Below are positions 29,218 through 39,908 of a stretch of DNA of 64,000 bases, one piece after another (the stretch's first letter is position 1; every line of letters begins with the position of its first letter). Location of the stretch: positions 332,974 to 396,973 of the forward strand of contig JADJVH010000004.1 of NCBI GenBank assembly GCA_016716665.1, written 5' to 3'. The position numbers were made by a program, and so were the translations under genes. Below the pieces are notes generated by a model that saw only the letters and a program-made list of their open reading frames with translations, did not search any database and was not told the origin of the DNA. Origin of the DNA: Candidatus Opimibacter iunctus (GTDB lineage: Bacteria; Bacteroidota; Bacteroidia; Chitinophagales; Saprospiraceae).

Positions 29218-29833
29218 AAAATTTTAACTCATGCCGGCTCTGACGGATGATCACAGGCTCGTCGCCGGTCATATCGACCACTGTTGATTCTTCCTGCTCG
29301 GCACCTTCATTTATGATGATAAAACCGACTTGTTTTTCATGATGCTTGATCAGCAGATCGGTATCTGAAAAGTATGGCTCCACTTCATCTTCATGGTTGA
29401 TGACGGAACTCACGATGAGTGGCATATCCAGCTTGCTCATGATCGACTTGATCACCGGATGCTGTGGTATACGGAGGCCAAGTGTCTTTCGTTTGTTCTT
29501 GAGGAAAGCAGGAGCCCTGTTGCCTGAATTGAGAATAAACGTGAAAGGTCCGGGGAGGTTTTTATTCAGTAACCTATATACAGGGGTATCCCATTGCGTG
29601 AAGTAATCTGAAGCCTGGCTGAGATCACGACAGATGATACTCATCATGGCATCTTTTGGATCAATATGCTTGAGCCTGCAGATAGTTTCAAAACCAGCCT
29701 TCTCGCTGGACAATGAACAATAGGCATATACAGAGTCAGTAGGCACTATGCCGGCTTTTCCTTTCTTGAGGCATTCGACGACAAAGTCAATATCATCCGG
29801 ATGCAATCCATATCGTTGCGCTTCAATAATCAT
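29216..29833 (-). CDS. Sua5/YciO/YrdC-family protein (L-threonylcarbamoyladenylate synthase-like)
   Basis: A 205-residue protein of the family that makes threonylcarbamoyl-AMP for the t6A modification of tRNA. N-terminal signs are GKAGIVPTDSVYAYCSLSS and RLKHIDPKDAMMSIICRDLSQ. The substrate-binding part has LLNKNLPGPFTFIL and TLGLRIPQHPVI. It lacks the C-terminal Sua5 domain, so it is of the short YciO/TsaC type; whether it is the t6A enzyme or the YciO paralogue cannot be decided here. It is the last gene of a tight operon, 12 bp after mqnA. The stop lies in a micro-repeat. Confidence 0.85.
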   Translation of the reverse strand: MIIEAQRYGLHPDDIDFVVECLKKGKAGIVPTDSVYAYCSLSSEKAGFETICRLKHIDPKDAMMSIICRDLSQASDYFTQWDTPVYRLLNKNLPGPFTFILNSGNRAPAFLKNKRKTLGLRIPQHPVIKSIMSKLDMPLIVSSVINHEDEVEPYFSDTDLLIKHHEKQVGFIIINEGAEQEESTVVDMTGDEPVIIRQSRHELKF

Positions 29834-29845
29834 GTTAGCTGTATT

Positions 29846-30583
29846 TTAAAGGTTAGCGGGCGCAGCTTCAAGGGAAGCGGCCCATGATAGATAAAGTTCC
29901 ATCGCTTCACGCTTCGCTGAGTCGAGTGGATAGGAAATATAATGCAGCAGGTAATCCGTCTGCCATGGTTCAAGGCCGCTGTCTGCTGATTTGACAAATT
30001 CAAACCCTGACTCAAAAGCTTCATCCAGTTTGCTGATCAATGTTTCAGGAATTCCGGGCCTCGTGATCCAGACCGCAAATACCATAGGCAATCCCGTTAG
30101 TTCTTTCCATGCTGCAGCAAGGTCATACCTGTATGGATAATCATCCCTGTGTAAGAAGACTTTATCACCGATCATCAGGCAGGCCTCAGGCGATTCTTTG
30201 TCGCCATCCCTATAATAGGTCCATTCTTTGTCCCATAATCTCGTTGCGAGGATTTGCAATAACACATTTGAAGTCCTGCTATGGTCATCAAGCCTGACCG
30301 CAGTGATTTGCTCCATCGGAACTTTACTCAAGAGAACAACTGTACCTACGACGCCATCTGCACCTATGCAGTAATTGCCCCGGACCTCATGGGGTGGCAG
30401 ATCATGAAGTGCACCTATCGGACAAAGGCTGATGTCCACTTTTCCCTGACCGAGAAGCTCAGCACAGAGGGATGGTATCACCCTGAACACATTGAATTCA
30501 GATTCGAGTTGCGTTCGCTTGATGCCTTCAGAAAATGGCAGCGTATTGAGATACTCTACCAGTGCAATACTATATTTCTTCAA
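29846..30583 (-). CDS. mqnA: Chorismate dehydratase MqnA (futalosine menaquinone pathway)
   Basis: A 245-residue periplasmic-binding-protein-like enzyme that converts chorismate to 3-enolpyruvylbenzoate, the first committed step of the futalosine route to menaquinone. Typical N-terminus: IALVEYLNTLPFSEGI, then SLCAELLGQGKVDISLCPIGAL. Further signs are NYCIGADGVVGTVVLLSKVP (substrate pocket) and RLDDHSRTSNVLLQIL. It has no signal peptide, so it is cytosolic. It starts 6 bp downstream of mqnE, confirming a menaquinone gene pair. Confidence 0.92.
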   Translation of the reverse strand: MKKYSIALVEYLNTLPFSEGIKRTQLESEFNVFRVIPSLCAELLGQGKVDISLCPIGALHDLPPHEVRGNYCIGADGVVGTVVLLSKVPMEQITAVRLDDHSRTSNVLLQILATRLWDKEWTYYRDGDKESPEACLMIGDKVFLHRDDYPYRYDLAAAWKELTGLPMVFAVWITRPGIPETLISKLDEAFESGFEFVKSADSGLEPWQTDYLLHYISYPLDSAKREAMELYLSWAASLEAAPANL

Positions 30584-30589
30584 GTGTTG

Positions 30590-31798
30590 TTAGTTTAGTG
30601 TGGGTAGCGGTATATACCCCTTGTACTCTGTATCTTCAGCAAATGCGTCTTCACTCCAATCCTTAAGCTCATGGTACAATGTATCCCTTTCCACCGGGAT
30701 GCGGCCGGCATTCTTAATCAAGGTAACCAGGTCATAAGTACTCATCGCAGGATTCTGTTCCTCAGATCCGGCCATGCTGTAGATTTTAGTAGTATCATCA
30801 ATCGTGCCATCGAGATCATCCACTCCGAAAGACATGGATACCTGCGCCATATGGCGGCCCAGCATCGGCCAGTAGGCCTTGATATGATCAAAGTTGTCAA
30901 GATAAATCCTGCTCACCGCGTACATCTTCATATCTTCAACTACAGTGGTCTCCGTCAGGTATGCCATTTCATTGTCCTTATTCCTGAACTTGAGTGGAAT
31001 AAATGTCTGGAAACCGCCAGTCTTATCCTGCAGTTCACGCAACCTGCGCATATGATCGATACGATGGCTGTATTTCTCAATATGGCCATACAGGATAGTC
31101 GCATTTGATCGCTTACCTGCTTCATGCCACAATTCATGTATGCGCAACCATTGGTCTCCTGTGCATTTGTCTGCACATATCTGTTCCCTTATCTCCGGAT
31201 CAAATATCTCAGCGCCTCCACCAGGAAGACTATCCACACCAGATTCGACTATCCTGCGCACCCCTTCTTCATAGGTTACTTTGGCCTTCTTAAATATGTA
31301 ATGATATTCCACAGGCGTCAGTGCCTTGATATGTAACTCAGGGCGATGCTCTTTTATCTTCCTGAACAGCTCACAGTAGAAATCAAGATCATATTGTGGC
31401 AATACGCCTCCCACGATATGGACTTCAGTGACCGGTTGCCCATCATACTTCTTCACGATGTTGAGCATGTCCTCCATCGTATACTCCCAACCATCACCCC
31501 TATGCTTGATCAGCCGGGAGTATGAGCAAAACTTGCACGTGTAGATGCAAACATTGGTTGGTTCTATATGAAAGTTGCGGTTGAAGAAAGTCTTGTTTCC
31601 ATTCTTTCTCGTCCTGACCAGGTCTGCCATCATACTCAATAGGGACAAAGGCGCCTTTTCAAACAATAGCATGGCATCCTCATCCGAAATCCTCGCGCCG
31701 TCAACTACTTTCTGCTGAACGGCCTTCAACTCCTGAGGTACGGACTCATCTTTCATGAGTGCTGCGAGCAAAGTCGCTTCTGTATTGGATTGGGTCAT
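30590..31798 (-). CDS. mqnE: Aminofutalosine synthase MqnE (radical SAM)
   Basis: About 402 residues from the ATG at 31798 (MTQSNTEATLLAAL), preferred over an upstream ATG at 31843 that would run into the neighbouring gene. It joins SAM-derived adenosyl to 3-enolpyruvylbenzoate to give aminofutalosine. The radical SAM cluster motif CxxxCxxC is at C84, C88 and C91 (NVCIYTCKFCSYSR). The segment DSLPGGGAEIFDPEIR separates MqnE from MqnC. The C-terminal part includes FQTFIPLKFRNKDNEMA and SFGVDDLDGTI. It lies 4 bp after the glycosyltransferase stop and 6 bp before mqnA. Confidence 0.93.
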   Translation of the reverse strand: MTQSNTEATLLAALMKDESVPQELKAVQQKVVDGARISDEDAMLLFEKAPLSLLSMMADLVRTRKNGNKTFFNRNFHIEPTNVCIYTCKFCSYSRLIKHRGDGWEYTMEDMLNIVKKYDGQPVTEVHIVGGVLPQYDLDFYCELFRKIKEHRPELHIKALTPVEYHYIFKKAKVTYEEGVRRIVESGVDSLPGGGAEIFDPEIREQICADKCTGDQWLRIHELWHEAGKRSNATILYGHIEKYSHRIDHMRRLRELQDKTGGFQTFIPLKFRNKDNEMAYLTETTVVEDMKMYAVSRIYLDNFDHIKAYWPMLGRHMAQVSMSFGVDDLDGTIDDTTKIYSMAGSEEQNPAMSTYDLVTLIKNAGRIPVERDTLYHELKDWSEDAFAEDTEYKGYIPLPTLN

Positions 31799-31802
31799 GA
31801 TC

Positions 31803-32913
31803 TTACAAATATCGGATGATTTCCTTGGCCTTTTGATCATCATCAGGTAGGCCGGCCAGTATTTTGATCCTTTCTGCTATCTGCAGCTCAGAAAAATCAC
31901 TGGTCCATAGCTCTTTGATTATAGCGTCTAGCGAAGAAGGTTGATAATAAACAATAGCCTGGTCTAGTGATGTGCCGGTCATGCACTGGTCAGTAGCCGC
32001 AACAAATCGGCCATGGTATAACGCCGGAAATATCTTGAGTTTCATCCCTGAGCCATGAAGGCTATGTACCAGGATGATATGGGCATCACGTATCAATGCT
32101 ATCATCTTCTCCTGAGTAACATCTGCTTCACGCCTAAGGTTGGAAAACCGGGCTAATTTTTCCTCAAATGCCTTGCTGCCGGATCTTCCGGCCGCCACTA
32201 CAGGGATATAGGTCACCGGATGGAATCCTGGTCATCATATCGAGTAAGGACTCCTGGTTGATTTCAAGCGAAAGATCGCCCTGGTATAACAGGTATTGCC
32301 CATGCCCCGGTAGGATATCCACCTTATCATACCCATGGTACGGAGGCATAAAAATGGTGTTTGCCCCATGTTGCCCATACCAATCTGCATCGTCCGGGGA
32401 TATTGCGAACACGACATCAAATGCTCCGGCCAAGGCTTCTTCATAGTCTCTAAGGCACAAAGACTCTCGCCTGAATATCAACGACTTAAACCCAGAGCAT
32501 TGATTTGCCAGTTCAGCATAATACTGATGCTCAATGTTGTGAGCTCGCAGCATCCGTTTCCGGCCACTGAGTTCCCTTGCAAAACCTGTAGTGTGAATGC
32601 CTTCAAAAAGCACAGGACTATCATCCCCCAGCAAATTCCTGAGCAAATCCTGGCTTTTCCTTGAGGTCACTATATAAGGTTGTCCTTTTGAAATAAGCGC
32701 AGGCCAGATCACCCGGGGATAATAGTAGACTTTATCAGCTACTGTCTCAAGAATAGGCTGAGGCTCGAACAAACCATATACAAAACAATGCAGGTGCACC
32801 CTTATTCCTGCCCTCTTGAGCGCTGTAATCCGGTTCCATACATCGATTGCCCCCCCATAGTTGGAAGGATAAGGTACCGCAAAGGTGATAATATGAAGAT
32901 CTGGGCGTGTCAT
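31803..32913 (-). pseudogene. Glycosyltransferase (GT4/GT1-like), frameshifted
   Basis: About 369 residues once a one-base excess is removed. The N-terminal part (MTRPDLHIITFAVPYPSNYGGAIDVWNR) is a GT-B fold start with a YGGA loop. Other parts are LRAHNIEHQYYAELA, VFAISPDDADWYGQHGAN and the inter-domain YQGDLSLEINQESLL. After the break the C-terminal domain resumes as VTYIPVVAAGRSGSKAFEEK, ending with HSLHGSGMKLKIFPALYHGRFVAATDQC, the donor-binding half. The break is at about 32223: ATTCCATCC on the minus strand has one base too many for ...R-I-H-P-V-T-Y.... First gene of the mqnE-mqnA-YrdC operon, 4 bp upstream of mqnE. Acceptor and donor unknown. Confidence 0.8.
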
Positions 32914-33128
32914 TTTAGCAAGGCACCATTTCCACTATGTGCTGATAAACAGATGTTTAAAATCTACATTTGCTTATACGCCAGGAATAGATTGCCGTTT
33001 TGAAAATTTAGTATGTGGATGTAAAATTAATCTTACCTTTCTCAAGCCCAAGAACTTTACTTTTCAGGATTTCCGGGGGCTAACATCACCCTGTCCTGAC
33101 GACTATTACGAACTAAATCAATATCCTG

Positions 33129-35967
33129 ATGCAAAGATGCTTTTTCATTGCTGGATTATTCATGTTGTTATGTATTCCGGCATTCTTGACCGGGCAAAAT
33201 GCCATTAGAGGTGAGGTATTTGATGATAAGACGGGTGAACCTATAATTGGCGCCAACGTAGTCATCCAGGGGACAACGCATGGAACAGTAACAGATTTTG
33301 ACGGCCACTACAAGATCGTCACAAATGAACTTCTGCCTTTAACTATCGTCATTTCCTATACCGGCTATGAGTCGGCGGTCATTGATATCACACCGGAAAA
33401 CATGTTTAACCGGACCAGCCTCGGGGAGACCACGGTCTTGATTGAAACCATACAGGTCACTGCTAGCCGGATCTCAGAGAAGCAAAAAGAATCTCCGCTG
33501 ACTGTTGAATCTCTTGACCTCCAGGCGATAAAAGCTACACCTAGTGCCAACTTTTATGACGGCCTCGGTGCATTGAAAGATGTGGATATGACCACCGCGA
33601 GTCTTGGATTTAAGGTGATCAATACCCGGGGATTCAATTCGACCAGCCCGGTACGCTCCCTGCAGATCATTGATGGCGTGGACAATCAGGCTCCGGGACT
33701 CAACTTTTTCACTTGGTAACTTCCTGGGTTCATCTGAACTGGATGTATTGAAGGTGGACATCGTGGTAGGTGCAAGTGGTGCATACTACGGACCAAATGC
33801 ATTCAACGGAGTCATCAGCATGGAAACCAAAAACCCGTTTATCCATCAGGGCTTGTCAGGAATGGTACGTGCAGGACAGCGTAATCTGCTCGAAGGCTCT
33901 TTCCGGTATGCTGATGCATTGAAGAATAAAAACGGAAAGGAATTCTTTGCCTACAAGCTCAACTTCTACGCCATGCGGGCAGATGACTGGCAGGCAGAAA
34001 ATTATGACCAGGTACTGGATGCACGCGTGACTGTCCCTGATGACAACCCGGGCAGATATGATGCTGTCAATATCTATGGAGATGAATATTATCCCCTTGC
34101 TGACGTAACCAACAGCGATGCTCACCTGATCTCAGACCCGGGTATCGGGACATTCTATCGTACAGGCTATAAAGAAGTAGACCTGGTAGACTATGATACC
34201 CGAAATATCAAGGCTAATGCAGCATTCCATTTCAGGACCAATCCTGATCTGGGCGTTGAATCCCCTGAACTCATACTGTCTTCTTCATTTGGCTCAGGTA
34301 CTACAGTATATCAGGGAGACAATCGCTTCAGCCTGAAAGACATCCTGTTTTTCCAAAATCGGATTGAATTCAGGAAACGTGATCGCTTCTTTATACGTGC
34401 CTATGCTACTAATGAAGACGCAGGCAGTTCTTATGATCCATATTTTACAGCACTTCGCCTCCAGGAACTATCCAAGGACCCTACCAACTGGGCTTTAGAT
34501 TACAGGAGATTCTGGAAGGGAGTTGCCAATTATCCGAAACAAATGAGAGAGCTTGGTTACCCTGTTCCGATCTATGACCCGGCGACCAACACAGTCAGTT
34601 TTGATGTTGCCGGCGCTGAACAATGGCTGGTCAATTACAATGATTCCCTTTCCATATGGCATTCAATGGCCGAGGCGTATGCCAATACCAAAAACATCCA
34701 TATTGAAGAAGGCGTAGGTGATTTTTTGTACCCCGGAACACCTGAATTTACCACTGCCTTTAATGATATCACGAGCAGATACAACAATGATGAAATGGGT
34801 ACCCGTTTCTATGACAAATCAGGCCTGTACCATTTGCATGGGGAATACACCTTTACCCCATCCTTTATATCAGAAATAAGAGTTGGAGGTAATTACAGGT
34901 TATATGCTCCTGTATCAGCAGGAACCATTTTTAACGACAGTACAGAAGCTATCTATAATTCGGAATTTGGGTTTTATACAGGCCTTGAAGAAAAGTTTTT
35001 CGACAATAAGCTGATTGCTTCAGCCACCCTGCGTGTTGACAAGAATGAGAACATGAACTGGATACAGACTCCGGCAGCCAGCCTTGTCTACAAAGCTGCT
35101 GAAAACACCTTCTTAAGGTTCTCTTTCTCCAGTGCATTGCGCAATCCGACCTTATCTGACCAGTATCTGAAACTCAACGTAGGTCCGGCAACACTCGCAG
35201 GTCACATTGGAGCAGTAGACAGCCTCATCACCATCGAATCCTTTCTGGATGGATTGAATTGCCTCTGCTGGGATACACTACAATACTACAGCATCGATGC
35301 CATCCGCCCTGAAAAGGTGACCACGTTTGAAATCGGTGCCAGGACAAGCCTTTTCAATTCACTATTTATCGACCTTGGATACTACCGCAATGCTTATGAG
35401 CACTTCCTCGGATACCAGCTCGGCGTAAAGACAGAACTTGACTTAGATGCACCTCCACCCGTTTTCCCTGAAAATACAGTCATATACAGGTACTCAGCCA
35501 ATTCCAAGACGAAGGTCAATACCGAGGGATTCAGTATAGGCCTCAACTACTACCTATCCAGGATTATCACCCTTAATGGCAATTACAGTTATAACAAACT
35601 GACCAAGGTGGATGAGAATGATCCGATCATCCCGGCGTACAATACCCCCAAACACAAGTATAACCTTGGTATTTCAGGCAGGGATATCAATTTGTTTGAC
35701 ATAGGGGTCTTCCAGAAAGTAGGATTCAGTATCAATTACAAATGGGTCCAGGGCTTCCAGTATGAAGGATCACCTCAATTTACTGGGTATGTCCCTACCT
35801 ATGACCTGTTGGATGCCCAGGTGAGTGTCGACCTGGAGAGACTCAACAGCACCATTAAAATCGGCGCTTCAAATGTGCTGGACAATGAACACTTTGAAAC
35901 CTATGGCGGCCCGGATATTGGCCGTCTTGCGTATATTAGCTTACTTTACGACTTCAAAAAAGATTGA
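33129..35967 (+). pseudogene. TonB-dependent receptor with carboxypeptidase-regulatory domain (one frameshift)
   Basis: About 945 residues when corrected. The signal peptide MQRCFFIAGLFMLLCIPAFLTG is followed by a CarboxypepD_reg-like domain (IRGEVFDDKTGEPIIGANVV, about 26-110) and a plug domain (VINTRGFNSTSPVRSLQIIDG). A 22-strand barrel follows, ending ...GGPDIGRLAYISLLYDFKKD. The frame breaks in a run of five T at 33705-33709; with four T the protein reads GLNFSLGNFLGSSELD and continues. It imports a ligand such as a siderophore, vitamin or oligomer with TonB energy; there is no SusD beside it, and the ligand is unknown. The next gene follows after 34 bp. Confidence 0.88.
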
Positions 35968-36001
35968 TTGCAATTCATTTATCACTAAAAAAACAAAGAT
36001 T

Positions 36002-37545
36002 ATGAGGAGATTTTACTTTGCTGCTTTATTCCTGGCTTTAACCCTTAATGCATCCACCCAGCATATCTTCCTGGAGGACGTGTTCAGCAGTGTAACCGTA
36101 ACCCCAAACCAGATATATGGAGCAAATGCTACCATCCTGGCTTTCCCTGTTACTGGTCAAGCCATACTCCAGCCTCTGATTATGGACGTGTATGAACCTG
36201 AAGGTGACAATGCGCCATTGAGACCGTTGGTGATCTTCTGGCATACCGGGAACTTTCTGCCTTTTCCACAGAATGGAAATATCGGAGGTAGTCTCCGCGA
36301 CAGTGCTGCAGTAGAAATCTGCAAGAGATTGGCCAGGTCAGGATATGTTGCTGCTTCAGCAGATTACCGCCTTGGATGGAACCCAGTGGCAGTATCCAAG
36401 GATGAGCGCGTACTTACCCTGATCAATGCTGCTTACCGCGGTGTACAGGATGCAAATACCTGCGTTCGTTTCTGGAAAAAGACAGTTGCCGAATTTGGCA
36501 ATCCATTCCGTATCGACACTAACCGTATCGTACACATGGGTGAAGGAGCAGGCGGATATGTTGGTCTCAACGTAGGCGCCCTGGACAATTACTTTAAGAT
36601 CCCAACCGCTTCCAATGGTAAATTCCTCTTGTCTGACGGACAAGGCGGTTTTGTGCCAATGGTACTCGAAGGTGTCAATGGTGATATCGAAGCTAAGAAA
36701 GTGGGGATCACATTCCATTCCTTCCATTCCCTGTCGGCGATACCCTTTGCTATCCTAACCACCCTAACTATAGCTCCAAGTTTGCTGTAGGTGTAAACCT
36801 CGGTGGTGCTATCGGTGATACAGCATGGGTAGATCCAGGACAACCACCAGTGATTTCAATACATACACCATACGATCCATTTGCACCATACAAGGAAGGA
36901 TTGGTACTCGTACCGGTAACTCCTCCATTGGAAGTAGTAGAAGTACAGGGTTCATACCTGGTGAGCTATCTGGCTAACCTCTATGGAAACAATCTCTCTA
37001 TCGATCCAAGGAATGAGACTTCCCTTCAATATGAAGTGACCGCACATGCCAATACATTGAATGATGGTCTCGAAGGCCTCTATCCGATCTATGGTACAGG
37101 TGGTGCATATGACAGCGCTCCATGGCAATACTGGGATCCTGCGACCAACGTAAACAGCGCAACAGGATATCAGACCAATCCTGACATGACCAGGGACAAG
37201 GCGTTGAACTATATAGACAGTATCATGGCTTATGTACTGCCTCGCCTGTATGCTACGATGGATCTGGATCAACTGACCAGCACTGAAGAATTGGTGAACA
37301 TCGAAGATATCAAGATGGTTACCTATCCTAATCCTGCTTCTGTGGAAGTATTTATCGGTGTCAACAAGGACTATCCGATCCGCAGCATTGCAGTCTATGA
37401 CTTAAAAGGTTCCCTGGTACAATCCATTACCGGGATCAACTCTAACTATTACAACCTGAAAGTCAAGAATTACCTGCCAGGTCAGTATGTGCTTCAATTC
37501 CAGTTTGATCAGGGAATTGCCGCCAGGCAGATTGTCGTCAAATAA
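36002..37545 (+). pseudogene. Esterase-like alpha/beta hydrolase with T9SS sorting domain (one frameshift)
   Basis: About 514 residues when one missing base is restored. Signal peptide MRRFYFAALFLALTLNASTQ. Hydrolase fold: LIMDVYEPEGDNAPLRPLVIFWHTGN (oxyanion region), SGYVAASADYRLGWNP and the carboxylesterase-like YRGVQDANTCVRFWKK. At the nucleophile elbow the sequence is MGEGAGG, with glycine where GESAGG has serine, so classical esterase activity is doubtful. The frame breaks at the C run 36729-36731; with one more C it reads HSPVGDTLCYPNHPNYSSKFAVGVNLGGAIGD (quoted across the break). The C-terminus is a T9SS domain (MVTYPNPASVEVFIGV ... QYVLQFQFDQGIAARQIVVK). A strong terminator follows. 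Confidence 0.82.
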
Positions 37546-37577
37546 CTTTTCGGTCAAGCAATTGACCCCTCAAGTCT

Positions 37578-37619
37578 AAAAAAGCCTGCAGTTGATACCA
37601 ACTGCAGGCTTTTGTTTTT
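37578..37619 (+). terminator. Rho-independent terminator
   Basis: A perfect 13-bp stem, AAGCCTGCAGTTG with CAACTGCAGGCTT, closes a 4-nt loop (ATAC) and is followed by TTGTTTTT; A residues precede the stem. It lies 30 bp after the esterase-like gene and separates it from the BatA-like gene. Confidence 0.92.
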
Positions 37620-37655
37620 CAAATGCCTTTCCGAGATACTATCTTTGGGATTACG

Positions 37656-39665
37656 ATGCAGTTTTTATATCCGGCTTTCCTGTGGGCGTTGACCGCACTC
37701 TCCATCCCCATCATCCTCCACCTCTTCTATTTCAGACGATATAAAAAGGTATATTTCAGCAACTTACGCTTTCTACGTGAAGTAAAAGAGGAGACTTCTG
37801 CACGTAACAAACTACGCAATCTCCTCATCCTCCTGTCCCGGATCCTGGCCATGGCTTTTATCATCCTTGCCTTTGCCCAGCCTATCATCCCGGTCAATGA
37901 CACCCTAAAAGCGGGAATCCGCAACGTAAGTGTGTTTGTTGACAATTCTTTTTCCATGCAGTCCTTTGGAAAGGAGCTATCCCTTTTTGACCGTGCCAGG
38001 CAGAAAGCGAAAGAAGTCATCCTGGGCTATGGCCAGGAAGACCACTTCCAGGTACTGGGACACGATCTGTCTCCTTCTCAAAACCAGTGGATCAGCCGTG
38101 AGGAGGCATTGGTCAGGCTGGAAGAAATGGAATACACACCAAACGTCAAGCCTTTGTCCGTCATCGCCGGCAGGCAAAAACAAAACTTCGCCCGTGAAGA
38201 TGGCAATCCGGTCTCATGGATGATTTCAGATTTCCAGAAATCCATCTTTGACCTGACCCTGACTGATACGCTCAACACGATCAACCTCCTACCACTGAGT
38301 GGTGTCCAGGAAAAAAACGTAGCCATCGACAGTGCCTGGTTTGAATCGCCGGTACAAACACTCAATCAGACTTCGGCATTGCTCTTTAGCATCCACAATT
38401 ATGCTAATGAAGATGCGGACAACATACGTGTCACCATCGATATGGATGGCCAGGAAAGACCAGAAGGCACCCTGGATATAGCCGCCGGCCAGGTCAGGAT
38501 AGACACTTCGATGATCACCGTCATGAAGACCGGCTGGCATACCGTGGCCATCCGGATCAGCGACTTTCCGGTCACCTTTGATGATACCTATTACCTGACT
38601 TTCAACGTAGCGGAAAACCTCCACATCCTGGCGATCAATGAGCAAAGTGAAAACAAACGCATCTCTGCAGTCTTTTCAGATTCCCAGTATTTTATTGTTG
38701 AAAACTCCATGGCCAACAATATACCATATGCCAGACTGCAGGAATATGACCTGATCATCCTCAATGAACTAAAGACCATTCCATCCGGACTTACTGCTGG
38801 CCTGAAGAAATATGTTGAAGAAGGGGGCAATGCCTTGTTTATCCCTTCTGCTCAAGGCCAGGTCGAACAATACAATCCGCTTCTCCAGGCGATGAGTGCC
38901 AATGCATTCCTGCCCTGGACTCCGGGTCCGCGCGAAGTAGGCAAGATCAATACAGATGCCTTTATCTATAAAGATGTCTTCAGTCGCACAAGGCCCAATA
39001 TGAGGTTGCCAAAAGTGACCGCCTCCTACCCTTCTGCGGCCACAGGCAGCAAAGGCCAGTCATTACTTTCCTTCAGAGATGGTGGAGATATGATCACTTT
39101 CTACACTCCTGGCAAAGGTGCATTTTGTGTTCTCTCCGCACCACTGGACGAAAAAATAAATGACCTGGCTCTCCAGCCCGAAATATTTGTACCCTTATTG
39201 TATAAACTAACCATCTATGCTTCGGATTTCAGGGACATGGCCTATACCATTGGCATAGACCACCTGATATCCATCGACCGTAATGAACTGGATCCTGACA
39301 AGGAATCCCTCATCAAGGGGCCTGTTGAGTTTATCCCCGGTATCACTGCGCTTGGATCAAAACTCTTATTGGACGTTCAGGGACAGGTCAGGACATCCGG
39401 GTTCTACAATCTCATGCAGGAAGACAAGCTGATCGCCTCGCTGGCCTTCAATTATGATCGCAAGGAATCTGATCTTTCACTCACTGACCTTGGCGCATTG
39501 CCGGAGTCAAAGAGCATCAAGGTATGGGCTGATCCGGACGAATCTGATTTTACACACCTGATCGAAGCCGACCGACAAGGAAGGCAATTGTGGAGATGGT
39601 GCATTATACTTGGATTGTTTTTTATCGCGATGGAGATCACCTTGATAAGACTGTGGAGAACGTGA
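37656..39665 (+). CDS. BatA/VWA-domain membrane protein
   Basis: About 669 residues from the ATG at 37656 (MQFLYPAFLWALTALSIPIILHLF), chosen because it gives the canonical BatA N-terminus. Two membrane segments lie near the N-terminus (about 6-24 and 58-77, LLILLSRILAMAFIILAFAQP). A von Willebrand A-like domain follows (VSVFVDNSFSMQSFG..LFDRARQKAKEVI). A long extracytoplasmic beta region and a glutamine-amidotransferase-like part (LQEYDLIILNELKTIP..LKKYVEEGGNALFIPS) come next. One C-terminal membrane helix ends the protein. In Bacteroidota this protein commonly neighbours the DHOase-like, DUF4199 and GT2 genes, as here. The last three residues and the stop lie in a GAGAACGT tandem repeat. Confidence 0.88.
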   Translation: MQFLYPAFLWALTALSIPIILHLFYFRRYKKVYFSNLRFLREVKEETSARNKLRNLLILLSRILAMAFIILAFAQPIIPVNDTLKAGIRNVSVFVDNSFSMQSFGKELSLFDRARQKAKEVILGYGQEDHFQVLGHDLSPSQNQWISREEALVRLEEMEYTPNVKPLSVIAGRQKQNFAREDGNPVSWMISDFQKSIFDLTLTDTLNTINLLPLSGVQEKNVAIDSAWFESPVQTLNQTSALLFSIHNYANEDADNIRVTIDMDGQERPEGTLDIAAGQVRIDTSMITVMKTGWHTVAIRISDFPVTFDDTYYLTFNVAENLHILAINEQSENKRISAVFSDSQYFIVENSMANNIPYARLQEYDLIILNELKTIPSGLTAGLKKYVEEGGNALFIPSAQGQVEQYNPLLQAMSANAFLPWTPGPREVGKINTDAFIYKDVFSRTRPNMRLPKVTASYPSAATGSKGQSLLSFRDGGDMITFYTPGKGAFCVLSAPLDEKINDLALQPEIFVPLLYKLTIYASDFRDMAYTIGIDHLISIDRNELDPDKESLIKGPVEFIPGITALGSKLLLDVQGQVRTSGFYNLMQEDKLIASLAFNYDRKESDLSLTDLGALPESKSIKVWADPDESDFTHLIEADRQGRQLWRWCIILGLFFIAMEITLIRLWRT

Positions 39666-39766
39666 GAACGTGAGAACGTGAGAACGTGAGAACGTGAGAA
39701 GTGTGGGACAGGGGCATGGGTGTGGAAGAAATGAAAAGTGATGCTTCGGCTACGCTCAGCAACCGG
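39656..39766. repeat. GAGAACGT 8-bp tandem repeat at the BatA-like stop, plus dispersed module copy 2 (minus)
   Basis: Five perfect 8-bp units of GAGAACGT fill 39656-39695, followed by a degenerate sixth. The stop TGA (39663-39665) is part of the repeat. At 39731-39766 a minus-strand copy of the CTGAGCGTAGYCGAAG module (complement reads CTTCGGCTACGCTCAG) follows. Further on, to 39890, are GATCACCGATC and TAGCTGRTAGCTG micro-repeats. GAACGTGAGAACGTGAGA recurs at about 42802-42820. Confidence 0.85.
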
Positions 39767-39908
39767 TGAAAATGTATAATGAAGACTTAAAAATGGAATA
39801 GGAACTGATTACTGATTACCGATCACCGATCTCAGATCACCGATCACTGATAGCTGGTAGCTGATAGCTGGAGGCTGACAGCTTTTAAATGAATAATACA
39901 TACCCTGT

